Positions 1-6,509 of a stretch of DNA of 25,799 nucleotides are shown in pieces (the first letter of the stretch is position 1; each line of letters starts with the position of its first letter). The position numbers and the translations under genes are program-made. Below the pieces are notes generated by a model. The model did not search any database. It saw nothing but the letters and a program-made list of their open reading frames with translations, and was not told where the DNA came from. The stretch is from Chlorobium sp. (GTDB taxonomy: Bacteria; Bacteroidota; Chlorobiia; Chlorobiales; Chlorobiaceae), in the NCBI GenBank assembly GCA_028280025.1, contig JANQMO010000036.1, forward strand, positions 1-25,799. The letters are read 5' to 3'.

Positions 1-262
1 CTGTATCGACATCCTGTTTGAGCTCCTTGACAAATTCGGGGATCCTGCCCTTGCCTGCTGCCTTGTTCAGCGCGATCAGACGCTCGAAAATATAGGCGAC
101 CACCATCAGGATAAGCGCCATCAGGACGGCAACAATAGGGCCTCCTTTGTACACCGCATGAAAGGTGGAGTCATCAGGCGTGGTCCCCATCCAGACATAG
201 AACGCAAACGACACTGCGAACGTGACAATGATCAGAAGTGCCGTGAATAATCCCTGTTTCAT
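1..262 (-). CDS. exbB: ExbB/TolQ/MotA proton-channel subunit, N-terminal part
   Basis: The first 87 codons are visible; the rest lies before base 1. ExbB forms the inner-membrane proton channel that, with ExbD and TonB, powers uptake through outer-membrane receptors. The visible protein begins MKQGLFTALLIIVTFAVSF, a first membrane segment (about residues 5-22). A short periplasmic stretch ending in VYKGGPIVAVL follows, then a second membrane segment (about 44-58) and the cytoplasmic start FERLIALNKAAGKGRIPEFV. The combination of YKGGPIV and ER-x-IALNKAAGKG is typical of the Bacteroidetes/Chlorobi ExbB subfamily, recognised from memory. The ATG at 262 is preferred because an ATG six bases upstream is out of frame and closes at once. 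No strong ribosome-binding site precedes it. It is divergent from dnaG. Confidence 0.8.
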   Translation of the reverse strand, partial: MKQGLFTALLIIVTFAVSFAFYVWMGTTPDDSTFHAVYKGGPIVAVLMALILMVVAYIFERLIALNKAAGKGRIPEFVKELKQDVDT

Positions 263-636
263 AGCATGATTGATTTTAATCCGTATTGTGATTGTATTGC
301 CGATCGAGGAATCTGCCGATCGTGTATCATAAAAAGTAGAGAAATAAGAGCAACCTGAAAAACATAACTCCGGAATCGGCCCGTAACCTAAGCATTTTTT
401 CAGTATTGAACGCAAAATTTAGGAAAAAGCTATGTTTCAGAAAAACAATTTTTCCATCTGATTGTTGTAACATATCTGCAGACATTCAGACTTCAGGACC
501 GTCCTGCCCGGAGAATTGTTTAACGCTCTTTTTCACACTATCATACGATGTAAGGAACAGCATGCCGTTCATGCGCCTGCGTGAGGCACGCATGAACACA
601 AGAGGGACGTTGTATGCAAGAAGGATTATTCGACAG
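263..636. other. Intergenic region between exbB and dnaG
   Basis: This 374-base divergent gap must hold the promoters of both flanking genes. It is AT-rich, with two direct copies of CCGATCG around 300-322. I see no convincing -35/-10 pair, RNA gene or repeat family. An open frame in phase with dnaG runs back to 406, but its translation (low-complexity, Cys-rich, no family resemblance) does not look like protein. Confidence 0.5.
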
Positions 637-2532
637 ATGATACCCGAAAACAAAATCGATGAGATACGAGAAAGCTGTGATATAGTCGATGTGATATCGG
701 ACTATGTGAAACTGCAGGCTTCAGGAAGAAATTTCAAGGCCTTGTCACCTTTCACGCAGGAAAAAACGCCTTCGTTCATGGTCTCGTCGGACAAACAGAT
801 CTATAAGTGCTTTTCGAGCGGCAAGGGGGGAAATGTCTTCACGTTCGTCATGGAAATGGAAAAAGTTTCTTTTCCCGAAGCTGTGGAAATGCTCGCCAAA
901 CGGTGCGGCATCGATATCAGCAGCTACCTCAAAGGTCCTGTCGTGCCGGACAAGGACGAACAAACGGCCCATGAAACCCTGAAATGGGCGGCAAGACTCT
1001 ACAACCGGCTGCTGAATTCAGCAGATGGAACAGAGGGCCTGTCCTACCTTGTATCCAAACGGGGACTGACACCGAAAACCATAGCCTCTTTCGGCCTGGG
1101 CTTTGCGCCCGACAAGTGGGATTACCTGCTCGTCCACGCGAAGCGTTCAGGTCTGCAGCCGGAACAACTCATCTCGACCGGCCTGGTGCAGCACAGCCCG
1201 AAAAAGAACAGTTCTTACGACTACTTCCGCAACCGGATCATGTTCCCGATTTTCTCGATCGGCGGTCAGGTTATCGGTTTCGGCGGGCGCACCCTCAGTA
1301 ATGACAAAAACACACCGAAATACCTGAACTCTCCGGAAAGCAGGGTTTTCGACAAATCAACGATCCTGTACGGCCTGCACGCCGCCAAGGATACCGTACG
1401 AAAAGAAGGACTTGCAATACTCGTGGAAGGCTACATGGATGTCATTGCCCTTCACCAGGCAGGGCTCTGCAACGCAGTTGCCTCATGCGGTACGGCGCTG
1501 ACACGTGCGCAAGCCAAACTGCTGAAGAGGTATACCGGGGATGTTCTTTTCATGTACGACGGCGACCAGGCCGGATCGAGATCGATGCTTTCAGGTATCG
1601 ACATTCTTGTCCAAAACGGTCTGACCCCGTGGATAGCCGCTTTGCCGGAAGGAGAAGATCCGGACAGCCTCGTGGGCAAACAAGGCAAGGACGGATTCCT
1701 CCGGTTTATTGAAAAAGAACGGATTTCTTTCACCGATTTCCAGCTTGCATTTTTTCGCAGGCATGGTTCATTCGATCAGCCGGAACAGAAATCCGCGGCT
1801 GTCAGAACCATGTTGAAAACCATCATGCTTGTCCCCGGTACAGTACAGAAAGAGTTTTACCTGCAGGAGCTCGAGAAACAGGTGGGCATCAGCGTACCGG
1901 TACTGAAAACAATCGTTGCCGAAGAACGGCTCGGCACAAACCGGATACGAGCAGCGGACAGGAAAACAAACGGCACACAGGCACACAAAGAACAGGAACA
2001 ACATCTTTCCGTAGTCGAGAAAACGTTCATAAAAGCACTGCTCGAAAGCACGTTCTACGGCAATGAAGTGCTTGAGTTCTGCATGTCCCACCAGGCCCTG
2101 CTGAAGCTCTCGCACCCCGTGGCGGCCTCCATACTGCGGCACCTTGTGAACCGCTACAGGGAGCACCATACAGAAACCGGCGTCTACCTCGACATAACAA
2201 GGGAGATCAGCTCGTTCGAACTCCCCGAGGCTCGTGATCTTGCATCCGGGCTCCTGATGGACCATCCCGTAAGCAATCACTGGCAGGACTCGGGTGATGA
2301 ACAGCAAGAAAAAGCAAAACGCTGCCTGACCGCTTTCCTCGACGCAGTCAGAAAACTGATCATTGAAGACTTTCAAACAAAAAGAAAGCTCCTTACCGAA
2401 AAGCTCCGCACCGCACAGAATCTCGATACGGAAAAAAAGCTTACCGAAACTCTCCACCAATTGAACAAAGAACAGAAAACAACGGAAAAAGAGGTCGAAA
2501 AGATGATCGACGCCATCCTGCAAAGCCGATAA
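637..2532 (+). CDS. dnaG: DNA primase DnaG with degenerate zinc finger
   Basis: DnaG makes the RNA primers for DNA replication. The start at 637 (MIPENKIDEI, 631 aa) matches the conserved DnaG N-terminus; AAGAAGGA lies 11 bases upstream. The N-terminal zinc-finger domain (about 1-100) keeps the fold signature EKTPSF and KQIYKCF. However, three of the four usual metal ligands are changed: Ser37, Thr40 and Ser61 replace Cys, His and Cys, and only Cys58 remains. The catalytic TOPRIM domain is intact: EGYMDV with Glu264, and DGD with Asp308 and Asp310. RNAP-basic-domain motifs (SPESRVFDKS, LYGL) are present, and the C-terminal helicase-interaction region is Lys/Glu-rich. The length is normal. It appears monocistronic, followed by a weak hairpin at about 2547-2564. 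The finger loss may be a lineage trait; the identity is not in doubt. Confidence 0.95.
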   Translation: MIPENKIDEIRESCDIVDVISDYVKLQASGRNFKALSPFTQEKTPSFMVSSDKQIYKCFSSGKGGNVFTFVMEMEKVSFPEAVEMLAKRCGIDISSYLKGPVVPDKDEQTAHETLKWAARLYNRLLNSADGTEGLSYLVSKRGLTPKTIASFGLGFAPDKWDYLLVHAKRSGLQPEQLISTGLVQHSPKKNSSYDYFRNRIMFPIFSIGGQVIGFGGRTLSNDKNTPKYLNSPESRVFDKSTILYGLHAAKDTVRKEGLAILVEGYMDVIALHQAGLCNAVASCGTALTRAQAKLLKRYTGDVLFMYDGDQAGSRSMLSGIDILVQNGLTPWIAALPEGEDPDSLVGKQGKDGFLRFIEKERISFTDFQLAFFRRHGSFDQPEQKSAAVRTMLKTIMLVPGTVQKEFYLQELEKQVGISVPVLKTIVAEERLGTNRIRAADRKTNGTQAHKEQEQHLSVVEKTFIKALLESTFYGNEVLEFCMSHQALLKLSHPVAASILRHLVNRYREHHTETGVYLDITREISSFELPEARDLASGLLMDHPVSNHWQDSGDEQQEKAKRCLTAFLDAVRKLIIEDFQTKRKLLTEKLRTAQNLDTEKKLTETLHQLNKEQKTTEKEVEKMIDAILQSR

Positions 2533-2592
2533 ACAAGGAACAATGAACGAGTGAGAATGCTCGTACCCGCAGTCAGACTCCTGCCTTCTTTT

Positions 2593-2982
2593 CTAAAAAT
2601 GAGAACCTGATCTGCGTCTCCTGACGATAACCCGAAGCAGTACAGATGCATAGACAAGGACATTGAGCACAAGAACGAAAAGGCCGAGAATGAACTGTAT
2701 GTCAGGGGTCAGTTCCGCCGGATAGATGACAGGCAGCAGATATTGCTCGATAAACCCTCCTTCGTAAGGGTCCTGCCTTGCCTTATGGCGCAGATAATTC
2801 TCCAGAGGAGTAAGCGGACAGATCCAGCTGCGCCATTCGATCAGCACCGCCCAGACCACCGCAGGCAGATGGAGCACAAGAAGCCATCGCCACCGGAAAA
2901 GCAGCAGACCGCCTGCAACCGCAAAAAGAATGAACAGGAGATGAAGAACAAGAACAGCATCCGCCGCCAGACTGTAGAACAT
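2593..2982 (-). CDS. DUF2784 family membrane protein
   Basis: This is a 129-aa integral membrane protein of unknown function, recognised as DUF2784 by the conserved stretches ADAVLVLHLLFILF, HLPAVVWAVLIEW, CPLTPLENYLR and GGFIEQYLLPVIYP. There are three to four hydrophobic segments (about residues 6-25, 31-50 and 100-122) and a basic tail ending RRRRSGSHF. The frame stays open 17 codons further upstream, but that part is encoded by the GTGACNN repeat array and lacks homology. The start MFYSLAADAV at 2982 is therefore chosen because family members begin there. No clear ribosome-binding site is visible. It converges on dnaG and has no obvious operon partner. Confidence 0.8.
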   Translation of the reverse strand: MFYSLAADAVLVLHLLFILFAVAGGLLLFRWRWLLVLHLPAVVWAVLIEWRSWICPLTPLENYLRHKARQDPYEGGFIEQYLLPVIYPAELTPDIQFILGLFVLVLNVLVYASVLLRVIVRRRRSGSHF

Positions 2983-2990
2983 TATAAATA

Positions 2991-3018
2991 GTGACGTGTG
3001 ACAAGTGACGAGTGACCA
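2991..3018. repeat. Heptamer array A, four GTGACNN units
   Basis: Four consecutive 7-base units share GTGAC and differ only in the last two bases. The array sits just upstream of the DUF2784 start. The reverse complement of the same theme (NNGTCAC) forms array F at 4975-5044 on the other side of glyA. Confidence 0.8.
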
Positions 3019-3024
3019 GAAGGT

Positions 3025-3046
3025 GTAGCGCACTTTGTGCGCAGGA
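3025..3046. repeat. GC-rich palindromic repeat, copy 1
   Basis: The core GCGCACTTTGTGCGC (3028-3042) is a perfect 6-bp-stem palindrome with a TTT loop. The whole 22-base segment recurs exactly, in inverted orientation, at 4918-4939. It looks like a REP-type interspersed palindrome. Confidence 0.8.
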
Positions 3047-3060
3047 AGATGATTCAGTTG

Positions 3061-3081
3061 CCGAGCATGAGTGCTGAGTGG
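3061..3081. repeat. Heptamer array B, three units
   Basis: Three 7-base units: CCGAGCA, then TGAGTGC, then TGAGTGG. The reverse complement shares ACTCAGCACTC with array G at 4855-4889, on the far side of glyA. Confidence 0.6.
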
Positions 3082-3092
3082 AAAGAGAAATG

Positions 3093-3127
3093 TCTTGTAT
3101 CTTGACTCTTGATTCTTAGCTCTGTCA
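3093..3127. repeat. Heptamer array C, TCTTGNN-type units
   Basis: Five consecutive 7-base units, three of which begin TCTTG; the fourth begins TCTTA and the fifth TCTGT. The period is 7 bases, as in the other arrays, but the unit is different. I see no mirrored copy of this one. Confidence 0.65.
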
Positions 3128-3163
3128 GTCTTCCCCTCGAAAAACCGCCCTCCCCTTCTTCTT

Positions 3164-3198
3164 ATTCACCATTCACGATTTACGATTCACGATCTCCC
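3164..3198. repeat. Heptamer array D, ATTCACG-type units
   Basis: Five 7-base units based on ATTYACG, the last one degenerate. The reverse complement matches array E (4719-4753) over 21 consecutive bases, so D and E form an inverted pair around glyA. Confidence 0.8.
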
Positions 3199-3346
3199 CA
3201 AGGTGCCTTGAAAAACCGTGGCAAGTGGTTCAAGAGCAAGGCGAACGGAGCACAGGAACCGGAGTGTACATGCAAGTACATGAGGATTCCGAGCACCGCT
3301 CAACGCAGCTATTGGACTGCTTGCTACGGTTTTCCGAGGCACCTTA
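3199..3346. repeat. 148-bp interspersed element with 27-bp inverted ends
   Basis: The ends 3199-3225 and 3320-3346 are inverted repeats matching at 23 of 27 positions. All four differences are transitions, as expected of a paired RNA or an ageing palindromic element. Inside is a second small hairpin, TGTAC-ATGCAA-GTACA (around 3265-3280), followed by ATGAGGA and a CAACGCAGC motif. I have seen this style of core in interspersed repeats of other bacteria, but I cannot name the family. The right end coincides with the glyA stop codon: the TAA at 3346-3344 is the first three bases of the inverted end. It could also help terminate glyA transcription, though there is no T-run. Confidence 0.65.
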
Positions 3347-4666
3347 CGGTGTTGGGCCGAAATCGTTGAGCGGTAGATCCTGACACATCGCTTTGACGTC
3401 CTCTCTCACTTCCCTGCAGACCTTTTCGATCGAATCGGTATTCGCTGCGCTGATGACCCTGTCGATCAAACCGGCAATCGCTTCGGAATGCGACTCGTTC
3501 ATGCCTCTCGTCGTCATCGCAGGCGTACCGACACGGATGCCGCTCGTCACGAACGGCGATTTGTCATCGAAAGGAACCATGTTCTTGTTGACGGTTATCC
3601 CGGCCTCATGAAGCAGGTTCTCGGCAACCTTTCCGGTGACGTCCTTGTTGCGAAGATCGATGAGCATGAGATGATTCTTCGTTCCTCCGCTGACGATATT
3701 GTAGCCAAGGGAATTGAACCAGTCAGCCATCGCCGCTGCGTTGCTCCGGACCTGCACGGCATAGTCGCGAAACTCCGGCTGCAGCGCTTCACCGAATGCG
3801 ACACCTTTGGCAGCAATGATATGCATGAGGGGGCCGCCCTGGATACCCGGCATGATCTCGGCGTCGATGACTTCGGACATCATCTTCGTCCGCACACCTT
3901 TTTTTGTTTTGACCGTGATACCGAGAGGATTCTCGAAATCCTGCCCCATCATGATCATGCCACCTCGCGGACCGCGAAGGGTCTTGTGCGTGGTGGTGGT
4001 CACAAAATGGCAGTGCGGCATGGGATCGTTCAGCAAACCTGCGGCAATGAGACCGGCAGGATGAGCGATATCGGCCATCAGGAACGCACCGGCCTTGTCG
4101 GCAACATCCCTGAACGCCTTGAAATCGAATCCCTGGGAGTATGCGCTCGCACCGCAGATGATGAGCTTTGGCCTGACGTCAAGGGCCATCTCTTCAACAC
4201 GGTTCATATCGATGCAGCCCGTTTCTCTTTCCACGCCGTAGGTATGCGCGTCAAAGAACTGGCCGGAAAAGTTGACCTTGCTGCCGTGAGTCAGATGCCC
4301 TCCGTGCGAGAGATCGAGACCCATGATCCTGTCACCCGGTTTGAGAACAGCAAAAAGGACGCCCATGTTCGCGCTTGAACCTGAATGCGGCTGAACGTTG
4401 ACATATTCGCAGCCGAACAGTTTTTTGGCACGATCTCTTGCGACGTTCTCCGCTATATCGACAAACTCGCAGCCGCCGTAATACCGTTTGCCGGGATATC
4501 CTTCGGCGTATTTGTTTGTCATCACCGATCCGCAGGTCTCCATCACAGCCCTGCTCGCGAAGTTTTCCGATGCGATCAGTTCAAGTGTTTCCGTCTGGCG
4601 CCTGACCTCACCGGCTATCGCACCGTAAATTTCCTCATCCTGTTTGCGAAGAACATCCATGTTCAT
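3344..4666 (-). CDS. glyA: Serine hydroxymethyltransferase
   Basis: GlyA is a cytoplasmic PLP enzyme that interconverts serine and glycine and charges tetrahydrofolate with the one-carbon unit used for purines, thymidylate and methionine. The 440-aa protein shows every family hallmark: LELIASENF (28-36), NKYAEGYPGKRYYGG (51-65), QPHSGSSAN (92-100), the PLP region MADIAHPAGLIAAG (197-210), the catalytic lysine in TTTTHKTLRGPRGG (Lys228) and EIMPGIQGGPL. The length is slightly above the usual 415-430 aa. The start at 4666 lies 12 bases after a GGGG purine stretch; a second ATG at 4660 is almost as likely. It appears monocistronic, with repeat-filled gaps on both sides (3199-3346 downstream, 4719-5044 upstream). 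The stop codon lies inside the end of the downstream repeat. Confidence 0.96.
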   Translation of the reverse strand: MNMDVLRKQDEEIYGAIAGEVRRQTETLELIASENFASRAVMETCGSVMTNKYAEGYPGKRYYGGCEFVDIAENVARDRAKKLFGCEYVNVQPHSGSSANMGVLFAVLKPGDRIMGLDLSHGGHLTHGSKVNFSGQFFDAHTYGVERETGCIDMNRVEEMALDVRPKLIICGASAYSQGFDFKAFRDVADKAGAFLMADIAHPAGLIAAGLLNDPMPHCHFVTTTTHKTLRGPRGGMIMMGQDFENPLGITVKTKKGVRTKMMSEVIDAEIMPGIQGGPLMHIIAAKGVAFGEALQPEFRDYAVQVRSNAAAMADWFNSLGYNIVSGGTKNHLMLIDLRNKDVTGKVAENLLHEAGITVNKNMVPFDDKSPFVTSGIRVGTPAMTTRGMNESHSEAIAGLIDRVISAANTDSIEKVCREVREDVKAMCQDLPLNDFGPTP

Positions 4667-4718
4667 CTGACGTTGTTTCCCCTTTCTGTTTGGTTAATAA
4701 AATGGCTGGCTGGCTATG

Positions 4719-4753
4719 ATCGTGAATCGTAAATCGTGATTAGTAAATAGTTA
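4719..4753. repeat. Heptamer array E, ATCGTRA units
   Basis: Five 7-base units (three based on ATCGTRA, two degenerate), upstream of glyA. It is the inverted counterpart of array D at 3164-3198, with 21 identical bases after reverse complementing. Confidence 0.8.
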
Positions 4754-4803
4754 TTCTCATCGAACGCTGATACTCATTGGCGTTTTATTCCCCGCACCCA
4801 GAC

Positions 4804-4823
4804 GGGCGAAAGATTTTTCGCCC
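4804..4823. repeat. GGGCGAAA palindrome
   Basis: GGGCGAAA-GATT-TTTCGCCC forms a perfect 8-bp stem with a 4-base loop, flanked by CCTAC on the right. It resembles the widespread REP-like palindromes ending in GCCCCTAC. It lies in the glyA-ribBA gap among the 7-bp arrays. Confidence 0.7.
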
Positions 4824-4854
4824 CTACAAATCATTCAAATATTCTCCCTTCTTA

Positions 4855-4889
4855 CTCAGCACTCGTTGCTCATTGCTCAGCACTTAAAC
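4855..4889. repeat. Heptamer array G, CTCRNYR units
   Basis: Five 7-base units: CTCAGCA, CTCGTTG, CTCATTG, CTCAGCA and a degenerate fifth. It shares ACTCAGCACTC with the reverse complement of array B at 3061-3081. Confidence 0.75.
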
Positions 4890-4917
4890 CATACTCCTGC
4901 GAGTCGGAGCGAACTAC

Positions 4918-4939
4918 TCCTGCGCACAAAGTGCGCTAC
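4918..4939. repeat. GC-rich palindromic repeat, copy 2 (inverted)
   Basis: An exact 22-base reverse-complement copy of 3025-3046, including the GCGCAC-AAA-GTGCGC core. It lies between arrays G and F, just as copy 1 lies between arrays A and B. Confidence 0.8.
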
Positions 4940-4974
4940 TTCCACCCCACATTTCCTGCCGTCCAGCCAACTCT

Positions 4975-5044
4975 CTTGTCACTCGTCACTCGTTACTCGT
5001 CACTCGTTACTTGTAACTCACGTTTCATCACTTGTCACTCACAT
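4975..5044. repeat. Heptamer array F, ten CTYGTYA-type units
   Basis: Ten consecutive 7-base units, most of them CTYGTYA, with three degraded units near the middle and end. It is the longest array in the window. It overlaps the 3' end of ribBA: the stop codon (5030-5028) and the last few codons lie inside it. The theme is the reverse complement of array A (GTGACNN). Confidence 0.85.
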
Positions 5045-6284
5045 CCCCCTCATCCTCGCAGGTACAGGAACAATCGATCATATGCCCCATTTTATCCCGT
5101 TTCGTCTCGAGATATCCCTGGTTGACCGGATTGGGCTCTATTTCGATCGGCACTCTCTCGATTATTTCAAGCCCGTACCCTTCGAGTCCTACGATCTTTT
5201 TCGGGTTGTTTGTCATCAGGCGCATTTTTTTCACGCCCAGATCCTGAAGAATCTGTGCACCGATACCGTAATCCCTGAGGTCGGCCTTGAACCCGAGCTT
5301 TTCATTAGCCTCGACCGTATCGAGGCCCTGATCCTGCAGGTTGTAGGCTTTCAGCTTGTTGATCAGACCGATGCCGCGCCCTTCCTGCATAAGGTAGACA
5401 AGAACACCTCTTCCTTCCTTGTCGATCTGCTGCATGGCGGCCGCAAGCTGGTTGCCGCAGTCGCATCGAAGCGAAGCGAAAACATCCCCGGTGGCACACT
5501 GGGAGTGGACGCGTACAAGAACCGGATCATCGGTATCGACATCACCTTTGACAAACGCAAGATGGTTCTGCTGATGATCGTCACAACAGGTTTCATACGC
5601 AATCAGCCGGAACTCGCCATGTCGTGTCGGCAAACGCGTTTCCACCGACCGGGTAACAAGCTTCTTGCGCTTCATCTGGTAAGCGACAAGATCCTTGATT
5701 GTAATCAGTTTGAGGCCGAATTTCTCCTTGATCTTGAGAAGCTCGGGTAACCGCGCCATACTCCCGTCATCATGCAGAATCTCACACAACAGTCCCGCTA
5801 GAGAACACCCTGCGAGTTCGGCCAGATCAACGGCCGCTTCCGTATGACCGACCCTTCTGAGTACCCCGCCCTCCATTGCTCTCAAAGGAAAAATATGGCC
5901 GGGACGCGAAAAATCGTCTGCATGGCACACCGGATCACCAAGCATTTTTATGGTCATATACCGGTCATACGCCGAAATCCCGGTTGTCACACCTTCTGCA
6001 ATGGCATCGACCGACACTGTAAAATTTGTTTCATGCTGTGATGTGTTCCGCTGCACCATGGGATCGAGCTGCAGCTCTTTCGACCGATCCATGGTTACCG
6101 CAACGCAAAGCAGCCCCCGTGCCTCCTTGGTGATGAAATTAACCATCTCCGGAGTCACTTTTTCAGCCGCGGCTATAAAATCGCCTTCATCCTCGCGATC
6201 TTCATCATCGATAACAATGACAAGCTTACCCGCTTTTATATCTTCTATAGCAGACTCGATTGAATCAATTCTCACTTTTTCCAT
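5028..6284 (-). CDS. ribBA: Bifunctional riboflavin biosynthesis protein RibBA
   Basis: This cytoplasmic enzyme starts both branches of riboflavin synthesis. The N-terminal domain makes 3,4-dihydroxy-2-butanone 4-phosphate from ribulose 5-phosphate; the C-terminal domain is GTP cyclohydrolase II. In the 418-aa protein, the first domain (1-205) has DDEDREDEGD (26-35), RPGHIFPLRA (127-136) and HTEAAVDL (147-154). The second (206-400) has zinc ligands Cys263, Cys274 and Cys276 and the catalytic MQEGRGIGL (299-307). The start at 6284 opens on the family N-terminus (MEKVRIDSIE); the frame is open further upstream without homology, and an AAGGG lies very close to the ATG. The tail after residue 400 is short, Cys- and acid-rich (CSCTCEDEGD), and its last residues come from array F. 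I saw no FMN riboswitch upstream. Confidence 0.95.
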   Translation of the reverse strand: MEKVRIDSIESAIEDIKAGKLVIVIDDEDREDEGDFIAAAEKVTPEMVNFITKEARGLLCVAVTMDRSKELQLDPMVQRNTSQHETNFTVSVDAIAEGVTTGISAYDRYMTIKMLGDPVCHADDFSRPGHIFPLRAMEGGVLRRVGHTEAAVDLAELAGCSLAGLLCEILHDDGSMARLPELLKIKEKFGLKLITIKDLVAYQMKRKKLVTRSVETRLPTRHGEFRLIAYETCCDDHQQNHLAFVKGDVDTDDPVLVRVHSQCATGDVFASLRCDCGNQLAAAMQQIDKEGRGVLVYLMQEGRGIGLINKLKAYNLQDQGLDTVEANEKLGFKADLRDYGIGAQILQDLGVKKMRLMTNNPKKIVGLEGYGLEIIERVPIEIEPNPVNQGYLETKRDKMGHMIDCSCTCEDEGDVSDK

Positions 6285-6310
6285 ACCCTTACATAACAGA
6301 TAGTTATACG

Positions 6311-6323
6311 CTGTACAGTACAG
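6311..6323. promoter_or_regulatory. Palindrome CTGTAC-A-GTACAG upstream of ribBA
   Basis: A perfect 13-base palindrome lies 27 bases upstream of the ribBA start, within the 225-base divergent gap to carB. Its position suits an operator, but I cannot assign a regulator and it could be chance. On the plus strand, TATCTTTG at 6452-6459 resembles the Bacteroidetes -7 element and might serve carB. Confidence 0.3.
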
Positions 6324-6509
6324 GCGCCGTTGTAATGAACCCGGAGCCATTCGAACCATAATGTAAAAAAACTTCGGATACAAACCCTCTCTTTGATAAC
6401 CCTCATCATTTTTGTATACTGCACGGATTTTCAGCTGCATCGGTATTTTCTTATCTTTGTAGCAAATTTGTGCTATTCCTGTAAGTGCTTCTAAATACAT
6501 CGACACTGC

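Noticed and set aside
406..636. N-terminal extension of DnaG by 77 codons
   Set aside because: The translated extension resembles no primase, DnaG proteins begin at the MIP residues (637), and a purine-rich site lies just upstream of 637.
3488..4378. Long plus-strand open frame (296 codons) across glyA
   Set aside because: It is antisense to a clear glyA coding region and has no protein-family resemblance; typical shadow frame of GC-biased third positions.
4667..4718. Glycine riboswitch in front of glyA
   Set aside because: No paired aptamer-like conserved cores are visible in the leader; the gap is dominated by repeats.
4975..5044. Degenerate CRISPR or phage attachment site
   Set aside because: The unit is only 7 bases with no spacers; it is a plain short tandem array.
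6285..6509. FMN riboswitch in front of ribBA
   Set aside because: The conserved AGGG/GAAATTCCC-type elements expected of that aptamer are not found on the minus strand.
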